The notes under the pieces were generated by a model. It was not told the origin of the DNA. It saw nothing but the letters and a program-made list of their open reading frames with translations, and ran no database searches. Of a stretch of DNA of 64,000 nucleotides, positions 26,497-36,185 are shown one piece after another (positions within the stretch are counted from its first letter, which is position 1; every line of letters begins with the position of its first letter). A program made the position numbers and the translations under genes. The stretch is from Mucilaginibacter endophyticus (GTDB taxonomy: Bacteria > Bacteroidota > Bacteroidia > Sphingobacteriales > Sphingobacteriaceae). The DNA is taken from NCBI RefSeq assembly GCF_003351025.1, contig NZ_QPCG01000012.1, forward strand, positions 1 to 64,000. Direction: 5' to 3'.

Positions 26497-26877
26497 ATGA
26501 AAAAAAATGGTGGTTTAAAAAAGATAGCGGTCAGGGTGAACGGAAACACTGATCCGGTTTATACAACCCTTGCAGCAAGTGTCATCGGTTCTAAAAAGGT
26601 ATTGATTGCACCAGGTCTGACGGCACACTGGCTTCCCGATGGAACGATCATGGAACTATACGGGCCGGGAGCGGTATATCCGCCCTATCTATTCGCCGGG
26701 TCCGACGTTGTTGTCAGCTACAAAGTTGAAGACATTGATCAAGCTGTGGTAGAATTACGGCGTAAAGGCGCTGAGATCATTACGCCCATACAACAAGTTC
26801 ACCAAACCTTCCGCTTTTGCCATATCCGTGCAGCGGGTCAAAGCCTCTTCGGCATCTTTGAAGAGAATGAACGTTAA
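26497..26877 (+). CDS. VOC-superfamily-like protein (paralogue of 27979-28353)
   Basis: This encodes 126 residues from the ATG at 26497 (MKKNGGLKKIAVRVNG), chosen by comparison with the paralogue on the other side of the lipoprotein gene; the frame is open upstream to 26386. The shared block is LTAHWLPDGTIMELYGPGAV, then LFAGSDVVVSYKVEDIDQAV and an end like FCHIRAAGQSLFGIFEENE. This beta-alpha-beta pattern with GxxExYxP and VxYKVxD fits the vicinal oxygen chelate fold. Typical metal ligands (His/Glu pairs) are not clear, so enzymatic activity is uncertain. Confidence 0.72.
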   Translation: MKKNGGLKKIAVRVNGNTDPVYTTLAASVIGSKKVLIAPGLTAHWLPDGTIMELYGPGAVYPPYLFAGSDVVVSYKVEDIDQAVVELRRKGAEIITPIQQVHQTFRFCHIRAAGQSLFGIFEENER

Positions 26878-26950
26878 TGACAATTTGCCCCGGGCTTTTT
26901 GCCTTCACGGTTAACCTATTTGCCTTCTGCTGGCTGAAAGCAAAATAAAG

Positions 26951-27181
26951 TCACGGTTTGAAAATTTTTTGGAATTGTCGTTCATATAATCCGTTCCTTA
27001 TCCTGTACAGGTTCCGCTCAGTGACTATCCCGCGATGGTCCAAAGGTCCGTTTCCCGGGACTTCGCACTCCACGGTACTGCCGAAAACGTTGATAATTGG
27101 TACAGCCCCGAATTTAAGTACGTTACGGATCTGTGCTTGCGCATTTTCAGTTGCGTTGACGAGCTCAAACAGGTTTGTCAA
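26951..27181 (-). other. Possible gene remnant
   Basis: This minus-strand frame has protein-like sequence (NATENAQAQIRNVLKFGAVP, VECEVPGNGPLDHRGIVTER, NGLYERQFQKIF) that resembles the end of a SnoaL/NTF2-like domain. It has no convincing start, and the frame is stopped a few codons upstream. It may be the 3' part of a broken gene. Low certainty. Confidence 0.3.
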
Positions 27182-27289
27182 CTTATCCTTGGCGAACTAT
27201 TTAATTCGAATTCCTGGAACTAGAGACTTTTTGAATGGTCAAGAGCTGATCAATCACTATTATCTTTTGATCAACAGGTGGGAAAACTA

Positions 27290-27323
27290 AAAAAGGCCGG
27301 GATAGAACTATCCCGGCCTTTTC
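27290..27323 (-). terminator. Hairpin terminator behind the lipoprotein gene
   Basis: AAAAGGCCGGGATAG and CTATCCCGGCCTTTT form a near-perfect stem with a 2-base loop. It is placed 21 bases behind the stop at 27344, with T tracts on both strands. Confidence 0.85.
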
Positions 27324-27343
27324 TTAATATGCATTTATAGCCT

Positions 27344-27829
27344 TTATTTAATAATCACTGCTATGCCATTTGGCGCAATCAACCCACTCACACCTCCGCC
27401 GACATAGTTGATCTCATAACTTCCTTCATTTATGGTGTAATAATCGCTAAGATCAATCGTCGTCTTTATCCGGTCATGCGCCTTTACTTCCATGTAGGCT
27501 TCCGGCGGTGGAGGCATCACGCGTCTTGCCATTGCGCCTTTGAACACAGCCTCATTGCCATCTGTTCCTTTGATCTCAAAGTATTTGCCTAAGCGGGGTT
27601 CAAAAGGGGTTTCCCATTTCACAAATCTTAGCGGCTTATCCGTGTCATTGATCACGGTAAAAGTGATCATCAAAGAGTCTTTGGTCGCCGTGGCTGCTGC
27701 CTGCTCCATTTCAACTTTCAGGCCTGACGCTGGGTTCTGCTGACCCAGTCCCGTCGCCTGCTTTTGACTACTGCAGCTTGCTGCCAGAAAAGCGACAGAG
27801 ATCAGGATAATATTTAGTTTATGTATCAT
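27344..27829 (-). CDS. Lipoprotein with an M35-peptidase-like N-terminal domain
   Basis: This encodes 161 residues. The lipobox is SVAFLAASCSS, so it is anchored by a lipidated Cys in the periplasm or outer membrane. The mature part has an Ig-like beta fold (VINDTDKPLRFVKWETPFEP, then FEIKGTDGNEAVFKGAMARR and VKAHDRIKTTIDLSDYYTI), which reads like the N-terminal domain that precedes the catalytic domain in deuterolysin/M35 metallopeptidases. The protease domain itself is absent, so this is a stand-alone domain, possibly an inhibitor or binding protein. The family link is by pattern only. Confidence 0.65.
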   Translation of the reverse strand: MIHKLNIILISVAFLAASCSSQKQATGLGQQNPASGLKVEMEQAAATATKDSLMITFTVINDTDKPLRFVKWETPFEPRLGKYFEIKGTDGNEAVFKGAMARRVMPPPPEAYMEVKAHDRIKTTIDLSDYYTINEGSYEINYVGGGVSGLIAPNGIAVIIK

Positions 27830-27978
27830 AAGCGGTTTTAATTAAGACCGGGCAAACACGAAAAGGTTTGATGGCTTGTATAAACAATCTTTCTTTAGGT
27901 TACGCGTAAAGAGGACGGAACGATACGAAAAGAACATGATAAAGAGGTTCGGCGAAAAAAGCAACCATGACCTTGGGA

Positions 27979-28353
27979 TCAGGCCTGCTCATAGATACCG
28001 ATCACCGTTTCTTCCGGGGTAACCAGGTGGCAGTATTTATACGATGTACAAACATGCTCGATCTCTCCCAGCAGGCGGGCTCCTTGGTGTATAAGTCCAC
28101 CGACCATTTGCTCAAGGTCATCGACCTTATAGCTTACCACTACGTTGGACCTCATGAAAAGATAATCAGGAAAAGCAAAACCTGCACCATAGATCTCAAC
28201 GGTTGTCCCATCGCTGGTCAGGTACGCTGCAAGCCCCGGCTCTACAAGGAGTTTTTTAAGCCCGGGGTCCTGCTCTAATATTGTCTTATATAGTTCGGCG
28301 TCGACGGTACCCGCCTTTAAAGATATCTTTTTACTGCCATTGAAATTTTTCAT
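27979..28353 (-). CDS. VOC-superfamily-like protein
   Basis: This encodes 124 residues starting MKNFNGSKKISLKAGTVDAE. It is clearly paralogous to 26497-26877: LAAYLTSDGTTVEIYGAGFA, then MRSNVVVSYKVDDLEQMVGG and YKYCHLVTPEETVIGIYEQ. It should be a small cytoplasmic vicinal-oxygen-chelate type protein, most often dimeric. The usual metal-binding His is not obvious. It is on the opposite strand to its paralogue, with the lipoprotein gene between them. Confidence 0.72.
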   Translation of the reverse strand: MKNFNGSKKISLKAGTVDAELYKTILEQDPGLKKLLVEPGLAAYLTSDGTTVEIYGAGFAFPDYLFMRSNVVVSYKVDDLEQMVGGLIHQGARLLGEIEHVCTSYKYCHLVTPEETVIGIYEQA

Positions 28354-28534
28354 ACGCTTACTTTGCTACAAGCATTTATTGCTTATACAAACCTCGGTCA
28401 ACCAGAACAAGCAGCCATTGACCTAAAATAATTAATGGATTGATGCAGAACCTGTCAGGTCAACGGTTCAGCCTTTTTTGAGTGCCTATTTTTAGTTTAC
28501 CCATTTGCTTTTGAGGGTAAGCTGATTCAATACA

Positions 28535-29335
28535 TTGGCAGGGTTCAACGATCAGATAGAACAATTAGAATTCAGGTTTGGTAGTATTGCGTTTAAACAT
28601 CTCATAGCTGGCTTTAATAATAAAAAAGTTGAGTTTGAAATAGAGAATCTAAATGTAAGGCCGGAGTTTACCGTGCTTAAACCTTACTTTATCCGCTTCC
28701 TCAAAAGCACAACTGTGTTAGTTAATATCCGGGCTACTTTCCAAAATAACAGGCTGGTATTTAAATCAGCTACTTCAAATGATCTTGACAAAATAAACCG
28801 CGAAGTCATTGAAAGTGTAAAGTTCCGGTTCTTAAATAAAGAAATTATTAAAGGTATCCTGGCAGGTGAAGAAAATCTATTGGATGCCGGGCAAGTGCAA
28901 GGCGGAAGTGAAAAATTGATTTATACAAACGAGGATGATCTCCTTGAATACATACTAGCTCTTAAGCAGTATAAGCATCATCGTCATCTCCGTTACCTTT
29001 CCCAAAAACATGAACGAACGATATTAAAACTTCGTTTTGTATTGGAGCCTTTCTCATTTGTGTTTTTGCTTTCTGGTAATAACCAGTACCATTTGGTATG
29101 GGAAAAGTTAGACACGGAAGAGGCAACTTATATATGGCATATCGAGAAGTCGGCCTATGAATTTGAACGAAGTATAAAGCAGATCGATGGACTGCTTGGA
29201 CAGATACGGACAAAAGGGCGACAGCAATATCTTGAAACTAATCCTCAACAATTTAGTCGCATCGTACATGATTATACAAATGATCATAAAGGGTTTATCC
29301 TTTGGAAAGACTTGTTAGAAGAGAAATTATTTTGA
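28535..29335 (+). CDS. Hypothetical protein, 266 aa, without internal Met
   Basis: The frame starts at a TTG after a stop at 28523 and contains no other Met, so it either uses the TTG or has lost its 5' end. The translation is good quality: LNVRPEFTVLKPYFIRFLKS, a central acidic region, YKHHRHLRYLSQKHERTILK, LEPFSFVFLLSGNNQYHLVW, then DTEEATYIWHIEKSAYEFER and HDYTNDHKGFILWKDLLEEK. I do not recognise a named family. Absence of a normal start suggests a 5'-truncated gene. A terminator hairpin follows the stop. Confidence 0.55.
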   Translation: MAGFNDQIEQLEFRFGSIAFKHLIAGFNNKKVEFEIENLNVRPEFTVLKPYFIRFLKSTTVLVNIRATFQNNRLVFKSATSNDLDKINREVIESVKFRFLNKEIIKGILAGEENLLDAGQVQGGSEKLIYTNEDDLLEYILALKQYKHHRHLRYLSQKHERTILKLRFVLEPFSFVFLLSGNNQYHLVWEKLDTEEATYIWHIEKSAYEFERSIKQIDGLLGQIRTKGRQQYLETNPQQFSRIVHDYTNDHKGFILWKDLLEEKLF

Positions 29336-29408
29336 TACAGGTTTTTTGCATCTACAATAGCCTCAATATCACCATGAAAGTTAGAACTTTTGCCGGTTCC
29401 TTCTACTT

Positions 29409-29443
29409 AAGGAAACAACACTTTGGAGTTGTTTCCTTTTTTT
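29409..29443 (+). terminator. Hairpin terminator after 28535-29335
   Basis: AAGGAAACAAC and GTTGTTTCCTT form a perfect 11-bp stem with an 8-base loop, followed by a run of T. Confidence 0.85.
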
Positions 29444-29736
29444 ATATCCATAAAAATCTGTTAAACAGGCAGTTGCAACTAGCTTTAAAACAGTTCGATT
29501 TTTGCATAGAAATTCCTGAACCGTTTAATTATAACGGTCTAAAAAATGCGTTTGAAATATTATTAACCTATTTTCCCGTAGTTCGATTTCTCCTCAAGGT
29601 TCACCTTGTTTGAATTGAGGTCGTACCGATAGGTTTTTGCGATTAAATAAAGAAAATTCAATCTTTTGGGGCGATCTGTTAACGGTTTTATTAGCGGAGT
29701 TTATGCTCAGTAATTGTTTCAAGATTTGATAAGCAT

Positions 29737-29770
29737 AAAAAAGCCCGGCGCTATCGCGCCGGGCTTTTTT
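29737..29770. terminator. Terminator behind susD
   Basis: AAGCCCGGCGC (29741-29751) pairs with GCGCCGGGCTT (29756-29766), flanked by A and T tracts. It ends the leftward susCD transcript 4 bases behind the stop. Confidence 0.88.
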
Positions 29771-29773
29771 GCT

Positions 29774-31342
29774 TTATTTATAACCAGGATTCTGATCCTC
29801 CGGAGTGATCTGATCGTTTAGCTTCATCTCTACGTCAGGGATTGGGTAAAGCATTTGAAAGGCTTGTAATGAGCCTGACTCTTTTGCCCACTTATTGCGT
29901 GTCTTTACATATTCGATAAACTTACCGGTACGGATAAGATCTATACGACGCCAGTTTTCTGCAAATAGCTCGCGAATGCGCTCATCCATGATCGCTGTCC
30001 TGAAAGCATCCTGCGATAGGGCTGTCCACCGTTTATCTGCAGGCAAGGTTCCGCCCCAGGCGCGGGTACGTACTTCGTTCACCACATTAACGGCATCATT
30101 GGTTTTTCCAAGTTCGTTCAAACATTCCGCGTAGCAAAGTTTGATATCGCCGAGGCGCAGCACAGGGATATTTTTTCCTGAGTTCCACTCATTGTTGATC
30201 TTCTGGTCAGAATGTTTATCCGTGCGGAAATCCTCATATTTTTTCACGTGAGGTTTCAGCTCATCATAATTTGTTCCGAGGTCTTCCCAAAGGATTGGGT
30301 CTAAAGTAGGCGTGGTTCCATAATAAGTGAAATCATAACGGATGCTTTCGTCCTTGCGTAAGTCACCATCTTCCCAAATACCGCCGTTGGCAACAGTTTC
30401 ATAAGCATGAACGGTTGGCACAATCTTATCATAGCCCGAATAGTAACAGCCATCGCCAAAGGCAGCCTGTACTGCACGTGAGCCTATCTGGAACTGCAGT
30501 TTATTGTTGTTAGGATAAACCGGGCTAAACTGAAACTCGAATATCGACTCAGCTGTATTGCTTTTAGTATAGTCCCACAAATCCTTGTAAGCCACCAGCG
30601 AATATTTGCCCATCATCTGCTCAAAGGCCAGCCTTGCACTGTCAAAACTCCTTAAACCGGTACTTTCCGGGGCCGACATATATGCTTTTCCAAGCATGGC
30701 AAAAGCTGCACCAATGGTGGCCCTTCCGGCCGTGTTGGTTTGCGGGCACAATTGAGAGGCTTTGGTAAAGTCATTGATTATAAATGTCCACACATCTTTA
30801 AGTGGTTGACGTTTAAAGCCCAATGTAGATTCTCTGCTGATATCGCGGATCGGGATCTCACCCCAGTACATCGCCAGTTCAAAGTCAACAAAACCGCGGA
30901 CAAAATAGGCTTCACCCAACAAGTTGCCCTCGCGGGTACCGGCTTTTGCATTCAGTTTCTCCAAACCGTTGATGATCTTGGCCGATTCATTAACCACGGG
31001 CCAGCGGATATTCCATTGGTTGGCCAGGTGAGGTAATAAAGAATTCAGGTTAAGGTCATACCTGTCGAGGCCTCCCTTTTGCGGATCGCTTTTCATTTGA
31101 AAAGCGCCCTGTTGGGTTTCGTCGGTACCCATCATCGTGATCAGGCCCTGCTCATCGGTACGGAAGTTTTTAAAGTTCGAGTACACCCCTTTCAGGCTGG
31201 TTTCGATCAGGTTGACGTCGGAATAAACCTTCGACTCATCCAGTTTGGTCAGGCTATCCTCGGTCAGGAATTTTTTGCAGGAAACAGTACTTAATAACGC
31301 GCCTGCAAGGCATATGGTAAATAATGTCTTTTTCATAATCAT
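29774..31342 (-). CDS. SusD/RagB-family outer-membrane nutrient-binding lipoprotein
   Basis: This encodes 522 residues. The signal peptide ends in a lipobox (LAGALLSTVSCKKF), so it is anchored at the outer membrane and faces outside. The SusD-like N-terminal domain (KFLTEDSLTKLDESKVYSDV) and the RagB/SusD C-terminal block (IPVLRLGDIKLCYAECLNEL, then VNEVRTRAWGG and RELFAENWRRIDLIRTGKF) are typical. It forms the lid on the SusC barrel coded just upstream (6 bases apart). The ligand cannot be told; no glycosidase or peptidase follows in this operon. Confidence 0.96.
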   Translation of the reverse strand: MIMKKTLFTICLAGALLSTVSCKKFLTEDSLTKLDESKVYSDVNLIETSLKGVYSNFKNFRTDEQGLITMMGTDETQQGAFQMKSDPQKGGLDRYDLNLNSLLPHLANQWNIRWPVVNESAKIINGLEKLNAKAGTREGNLLGEAYFVRGFVDFELAMYWGEIPIRDISRESTLGFKRQPLKDVWTFIINDFTKASQLCPQTNTAGRATIGAAFAMLGKAYMSAPESTGLRSFDSARLAFEQMMGKYSLVAYKDLWDYTKSNTAESIFEFQFSPVYPNNNKLQFQIGSRAVQAAFGDGCYYSGYDKIVPTVHAYETVANGGIWEDGDLRKDESIRYDFTYYGTTPTLDPILWEDLGTNYDELKPHVKKYEDFRTDKHSDQKINNEWNSGKNIPVLRLGDIKLCYAECLNELGKTNDAVNVVNEVRTRAWGGTLPADKRWTALSQDAFRTAIMDERIRELFAENWRRIDLIRTGKFIEYVKTRNKWAKESGSLQAFQMLYPIPDVEMKLNDQITPEDQNPGYK

Positions 31343-31348
31343 TCAGGT

Positions 31349-34300
31349 TTAAAATCCAAAGTTGACGCCTAAAACAAAGCTTCTAACCGGCGGATAGCCA
31401 TAATCTCCGGTTTCCGGATCTATGCCCTTGTACTTGGTTACCAGGAACAGGTTTGAACCGGTTGCATAAACACGCAGGCGGTTTATCTTCCACTGGCTTA
31501 ACAGCTTATCCGAAAAATTATAAGATAAGGTCAAGGTTGAAAGGCGCAGGTATGATGCGTTCTGTATGCTGTAATCCAGATCCGACGGATTGTACCTGTT
31601 ATAGCTGGTATTAGCAATCACTTTCGGGATATTGGTATTTGTGTTCTGAGGCGTCCAGCGGTTAAGCAGGTCTGTTGAAGCCATGCTTTCGCCATAACTG
31701 TTGATCAAACCTTCATAGTAGCTGCTCACCTTTTTTGCTCCTACCGAGTAAACAAATACCGCGTTTAAAGCAAAATTCTTGTATGAAAAATCTGTTGAGA
31801 AACCACCAAAGAATTTAGGATCTGACTTACCCACTACCTGGCGGTCATACTGGTCAACAACACCGTCTTTTACACCGTTCGGGCCAGATACGTCTTTGGC
31901 AAACAGGTCGCCAAGGCCAACTGTTTTTCCGTTGTAATTAAGCCCCTGCCATTCGGCACGGTTTGATTCCTGCGCAATACCACCCGAAACATAGGTATAA
32001 ATGGTATGCAGCGATTGACCAAGGAAGATATTGCCTTCACGCTGGATAACGTTCTCGTTCAAGTTATAGATCTCTGTAGCGCCGCCATACAGTTTTTCAA
32101 CCTTGTTCCTGGTGAAGGATATATTGCCACCCAGGTTCCAGTTCCAGTCTTTGCTTTGAACAATTTGACCGTTAATGGATAACTCTACACCCTTGTTGTT
32201 GATACGACCGATATTTTCCCACTCCTGCGTATAGCCGGTTGTGGTGGCTAAAGAACGGTTAAGCAGCAAGTTGTCGTTGTTGATGTAAAACGCGTCGGCG
32301 GTTACGTTTAAGCGAGATTTAAAGAACGCCATATCCAAACCTACGTTGGCTTGTTTCTGCTTTTCCCAGGTGATATTCGGGTTACCTCTCCGGCCGTCAT
32401 TTACGATCAATGCGCTGCCGTTATCAATCCTGGAACCATAAAGCGTTTGGTAAGCGTAGTTACCAATATCCTGGTTACCAACCACACCGTAACCAACACG
32501 AAGTTTCAACAGATCAAAAACCTTCTGACCTTTAAAAAAGCTTTCATTGGTAACAGCCCAGGCAGCAGAAACTGAAGGGAATGTACCCCAGCGCTTGTCA
32601 GCCGCAAACCTTGATGAACCATCACGACGGGCCGTAGCTGTTAAATAATACCTGTTGTCGTAATCATAGTTAGCCCTGGCAATTACTGAGAATAATGAAT
32701 AGGCATAGAAATCCGATCCAAGTACCGATTTTTCTACCGCTGCCGCGCCACCAAGGTCATAATAAGAAAGATCATTGCTGGCAAAACGATCACCCTGGGC
32801 AAGGGTATAATTCGAGCTGCGTTTGCTGGTACTTGTACCTAACAAGCCGGTAAAATGATGCTTTCCGGCAAACGTAGTGTTGTAAGTAGCCGTATTATCC
32901 CACTGCCAGTAAAGATCGCTCCAGCGCTCATGTTTTGCACGCGCATCGCCGTTGTAATTACGGATAGCCTCCTGGATGTTGTTAGGGGTAAACGTAAAGA
33001 ACGTTTGCTGCGCATAATCAACGGCAAAAGTTGAGCGGATATCCAGGCCTTTGATCGGGTTAATGTTCAGATAATTTGATGTTACCAGCCTGTTCCTGTT
33101 TTGTTGACGGGTGATGTCAAGCGAGTTGAAAGGGTTAAAATCGTTATTATTCTGTTCTCCGTGCGACCGGTAATATACCGTAAGATAATCGCTGTTATAA
33201 CGGGTTGCCGGATCTTTGTAAGGATTATAATTTAAAAGCGGGTTGCCGTTAAGCGCCTTGTTATACACATCATCGGTAGGTATGTTATCATCCGTACGGG
33301 TAAAGCCGGTATTGGTACCAACTTTTAACCAGCGTTTAACATCATATTCGGCATTAAAGCGGCCGGTATATTTATTCTGTTTGGTTTCGTCGATAATACC
33401 TTTTGTGCCCGCGTAACCCATACTTAAATAAAAAGTACCACGTTCTGAACCACCGGAAAACGCAACCGAATGATTTTGCTGATATCCTGTTTGTTTTACC
33501 TGGTCAAGCCAGTTAAAACTCTGACCACTGTTATGGGTATCAAATTCCTGCTGTGAAAAAGCGATATTGGTTTTTAGCAGTGTGTTGTTGATATAATCCT
33601 GGCGGTTTGCGGTTGGATTATCTTTTAGGTAACCATTGGCGTAGGCATCGGTACGCAGATCAAACAGTTGGTTGGCATTCATAGTTGAAGGCATGCGCAT
33701 GATGTTTGTAAAACCACCCCAGCCTTCATAAGTAACCGTGCCGTCGCCTGCTTTTCTTTTACCTTTTTTAGTAGTAATGATCACAACGCCGTTGGCACCT
33801 CTTGAACCGTATAAAGCAGTAGCAGATGCATCCTTCAGCACCTGAACCGATGAAACATCATTCAGGTTAATAGATTTAAAGCCGCCCAGGTTGTTTTCCA
33901 TAACCAAACCATCAACCACATATATTGGGCTTGAGCCGGAGTTAATGGTATTGATGCCACGGATGCGGATGCTGGCATCATCGCTCGGCTTTGAACCTCC
34001 GCTTACAAAAACACCCGAAACGCGGCCTTGCAAAGCTTCACCCACGTTGGTAACAGGCCTTTCTTCAAGTGTTTTTGATTCGATACTGGCTACCGCGCCG
34101 GTTAAATCTGATTTTTTAAACGTAGCACCTACAACCACCACCTCGTTAAGGCTGCTGCTGCTGGATACCAGTTTAACTTTCACCGGTTCGGCACCTGCAG
34201 TAACTTCCTGGGTTTCAAAGCCAATATAACTTACTATCAAAACTGTACCCGGAGCTACATTTAAGGAAAAGTCACCATTTACGTCGGTCACTGTTCCGGT

Positions 34301-34780
34301 TTGGGTGCCTTTGATTTTGACAGATACACCCGGAAGCGGCAGGCCTTTTTCATCAACCACATTGCCTTTTACAGGTGCCCGTGATAAATCTATTTCCGGG
34401 CGGATAATAGTCATGACGTTTTGCTGAATATCCTTGTTGCTGATCACAATGACATTACCCGAAGCTTCATAACTGAGATTGATTGGCGATAAAAGCAAAT
34501 CAAGCACTTCGCTTAATTTAAGGTCGCTTACCGATAAATTAACCTTTTGATCGGCATTGATCAGTTCTGAAACAAAGGTAAAGGAAACATGACTTTTGCT
34601 TTCCAGCGTCCGCAAAACACTTTTAAGCGATTTATTTGATTCTGATATCGAAACACGGGTTTCAAGAGCCGCCTGGGCCCTTGAAGTTTTGGCAAAAGCA
34701 CTTCCGAATAATGTAAGAATTATAGTTAACTGTACAAGCGTAATTCTCATTATTTTTAGGAGTATAGGTTTATATTTCAT
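31349..34780 (-). CDS. SusC/RagA-family TonB-dependent transporter with STN domain
   Basis: This encodes 1143 residues. The signal peptide (ITLVQLTIILTLFGSAFA) is followed by a secretin/TonB short N-terminal (STN) domain at about 45-115 (VSFTFVSELINADQKVNLSV), a carboxypeptidase-regulatory-like domain at about 130-205 (KGNVVDEKGLPLPGVSVKIK), the SusC motif LNEVVVVG, a plug (GVFVSGGSKPSDDASIRIRG, then YVVDGLVM) and a 22-strand barrel ending in Phe. The STN domain signals to the FecR anti-sigma factor coded upstream, so import of substrate should switch on its own expression. Confidence 0.96.
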   Translation of the reverse strand: MKYKPILLKIMRITLVQLTIILTLFGSAFAKTSRAQAALETRVSISESNKSLKSVLRTLESKSHVSFTFVSELINADQKVNLSVSDLKLSEVLDLLLSPINLSYEASGNVIVISNKDIQQNVMTIIRPEIDLSRAPVKGNVVDEKGLPLPGVSVKIKGTQTGTVTDVNGDFSLNVAPGTVLIVSYIGFETQEVTAGAEPVKVKLVSSSSSLNEVVVVGATFKKSDLTGAVASIESKTLEERPVTNVGEALQGRVSGVFVSGGSKPSDDASIRIRGINTINSGSSPIYVVDGLVMENNLGGFKSINLNDVSSVQVLKDASATALYGSRGANGVVIITTKKGKRKAGDGTVTYEGWGGFTNIMRMPSTMNANQLFDLRTDAYANGYLKDNPTANRQDYINNTLLKTNIAFSQQEFDTHNSGQSFNWLDQVKQTGYQQNHSVAFSGGSERGTFYLSMGYAGTKGIIDETKQNKYTGRFNAEYDVKRWLKVGTNTGFTRTDDNIPTDDVYNKALNGNPLLNYNPYKDPATRYNSDYLTVYYRSHGEQNNNDFNPFNSLDITRQQNRNRLVTSNYLNINPIKGLDIRSTFAVDYAQQTFFTFTPNNIQEAIRNYNGDARAKHERWSDLYWQWDNTATYNTTFAGKHHFTGLLGTSTSKRSSNYTLAQGDRFASNDLSYYDLGGAAAVEKSVLGSDFYAYSLFSVIARANYDYDNRYYLTATARRDGSSRFAADKRWGTFPSVSAAWAVTNESFFKGQKVFDLLKLRVGYGVVGNQDIGNYAYQTLYGSRIDNGSALIVNDGRRGNPNITWEKQKQANVGLDMAFFKSRLNVTADAFYINNDNLLLNRSLATTTGYTQEWENIGRINNKGVELSINGQIVQSKDWNWNLGGNISFTRNKVEKLYGGATEIYNLNENVIQREGNIFLGQSLHTIYTYVSGGIAQESNRAEWQGLNYNGKTVGLGDLFAKDVSGPNGVKDGVVDQYDRQVVGKSDPKFFGGFSTDFSYKNFALNAVFVYSVGAKKVSSYYEGLINSYGESMASTDLLNRWTPQNTNTNIPKVIANTSYNRYNPSDLDYSIQNASYLRLSTLTLSYNFSDKLLSQWKINRLRVYATGSNLFLVTKYKGIDPETGDYGYPPVRSFVLGVNFGF

Positions 34781-34816
34781 ACTTTAGTTTTGGTTAGTTA
34801 TTGATTTGGTAACTGG

Positions 34817-34876
34817 CAAAAAAAGCCCCACCTCGGCCCTGGGCCAAGAAACATTTGAACGTGTGAAAAATGGGGC
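34817..34876 (-). terminator. Hairpin between fecR and susC (attenuator-like)
   Basis: GCCCCA and TGGGGC close a long stem-loop on the minus strand followed by a run of seven T, about 40 bases before the susC start. It separates the regulator genes from susCD and may lower or tune read-through. Confidence 0.6.
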
Positions 34877-34984
34877 AAACAACTTAACCGGCAGTACCGC
34901 AAATATTGCCGGTTTTTGTTTATTGAGGGTTGATGTCAGGTGATCTGCTTTTCTTCATAGTTTGATTTAAATTGTACTAATTGA

Positions 34985-36070
34985 TTATCTGCCGGAGCTG
35001 AGTTTACTATCCGGCGAACCTATGATGATCCGTCCGTCCTTAAAACTGCATTCCATATTTAATGCTTTACAAATGATCCTCACCTTTTCATCCAATGGTT
35101 TTTCTGAAATGGAGGTTGTCAGGGTAAGTTTTTCCAGTTTCTCCCGGTCGTACTCAATGTTTACGCCGTAGGCTTTATTGATCTTCTCTATAACTGAAAT
35201 AACAGGGGCATTATCAAACGTAAATTCTTTAGGGGCCCGTACCTGCGACAAGATGAGCGGACGGGGGAGCAATTGTTTTTCATTATTCTGCTTACCTGCC
35301 GAGAAAACCACCTGCTGGTTTTGGGTAAGAATAACTTCTTTAGGCCGATCGGGATCCTTTTCATCCGCGGCGCCATCATATACCGAAACACGCCCCGTGT
35401 TAACTACTACCTTAACATCCTGCTTTCCGGCTATGCTTTTAACTGTAAAGCTGGTACCAAGCACTTTAACAATAATATTTCCGTTATGGACAAGAAATGG
35501 TTTATGGGGATTTTTGTGTACTTCAAAAAAAGCTTCGCCGGTTAACACAACGTCCCTTGTATCGCCAAACGTAGCAGGATATCGTAATGACGATCCGGGT
35601 TTTATAACCGCCAGGCTCCCATCACTCATCCGTATCAGTTTAGCCACATGACTTTGGTTGGAGACATTCAGCATATTGACAATCTCAATTACCGGGCCCT
35701 GATTAATCTTTTTATAGTATGACAGGTAAAACCAGGTACCAACAGTAGCAAATACGCAAATGGCCGCGGCAATCCTGACCCACATTGTCCGGTAAATAGC
35801 GGTTTTCTTTTTTTCCGGCACGCTGATCCTTTGCTGCAAACCGGCAATCATTGCGTTTACCTTTTCGTCAGACAGGCTAACTTTCAAGGGCTTGATCCTG
35901 ATTGATCCGGCTATTGCCGCTGCTTCATCAATTGTTTTTTGTTTTTCCGGGTATTGGTTCAGCCACGCCGCCCAAAAAGCATCATGATCCGGTTCTTTTT
36001 TCAAAACCCAGTCAATAAAAAAATCATCATGCAGAAAGTCTTCAACTTCGAAGTTCGAATAATCGGTCAT
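34985..36070 (-). CDS. FecR-family anti-sigma factor
   Basis: This encodes 361 residues. The cytoplasmic N-terminal part (about 1-90) binds the sigma factor, one transmembrane helix lies at about 95-115 (MWVRIAAAICVFATVGTWFY), and a FecR domain at about 145-240 (LIRMSDGSLAVIKPGSSLRY, then VVLTGEAFFEVHKNPHKPF) precedes the C-terminal DUF4974 part (FDNAPVISVIEKINKAYGVN). It holds the ECF sigma factor inactive until contacted by the STN domain of SusC. It lies 115 bases downstream of the sigma gene and about 200 bases upstream of susC. Confidence 0.94.
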   Translation of the reverse strand: MTDYSNFEVEDFLHDDFFIDWVLKKEPDHDAFWAAWLNQYPEKQKTIDEAAAIAGSIRIKPLKVSLSDEKVNAMIAGLQQRISVPEKKKTAIYRTMWVRIAAAICVFATVGTWFYLSYYKKINQGPVIEIVNMLNVSNQSHVAKLIRMSDGSLAVIKPGSSLRYPATFGDTRDVVLTGEAFFEVHKNPHKPFLVHNGNIIVKVLGTSFTVKSIAGKQDVKVVVNTGRVSVYDGAADEKDPDRPKEVILTQNQQVVFSAGKQNNEKQLLPRPLILSQVRAPKEFTFDNAPVISVIEKINKAYGVNIEYDREKLEKLTLTTSISEKPLDEKVRIICKALNMECSFKDGRIIIGSPDSKLSSGR

Positions 36071-36185
36071 CTGGGCGTCGGTGTACAGTTGGTTACACCC
36101 TATATATCAGAAAACCGCCCCGGAATACTCACTTACCGGCGAAAAAAATGAAGAAATTTCAATTTATTTTGTAAAACACTAAATA

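Larger units (their letters stand above)
29336..29773. other. Gap of 440 bases with two terminators
   Basis: Only the two hairpins at 29409-29443 and 29737-29770 are seen. The frame over 29374-29610 runs through the first terminator and is spurious. Confidence 0.5.

Noticed and set aside
29302..29613. Plus-strand frame of 103 codons
   Set aside because: It runs through a strong terminator hairpin, so it is not a real gene.
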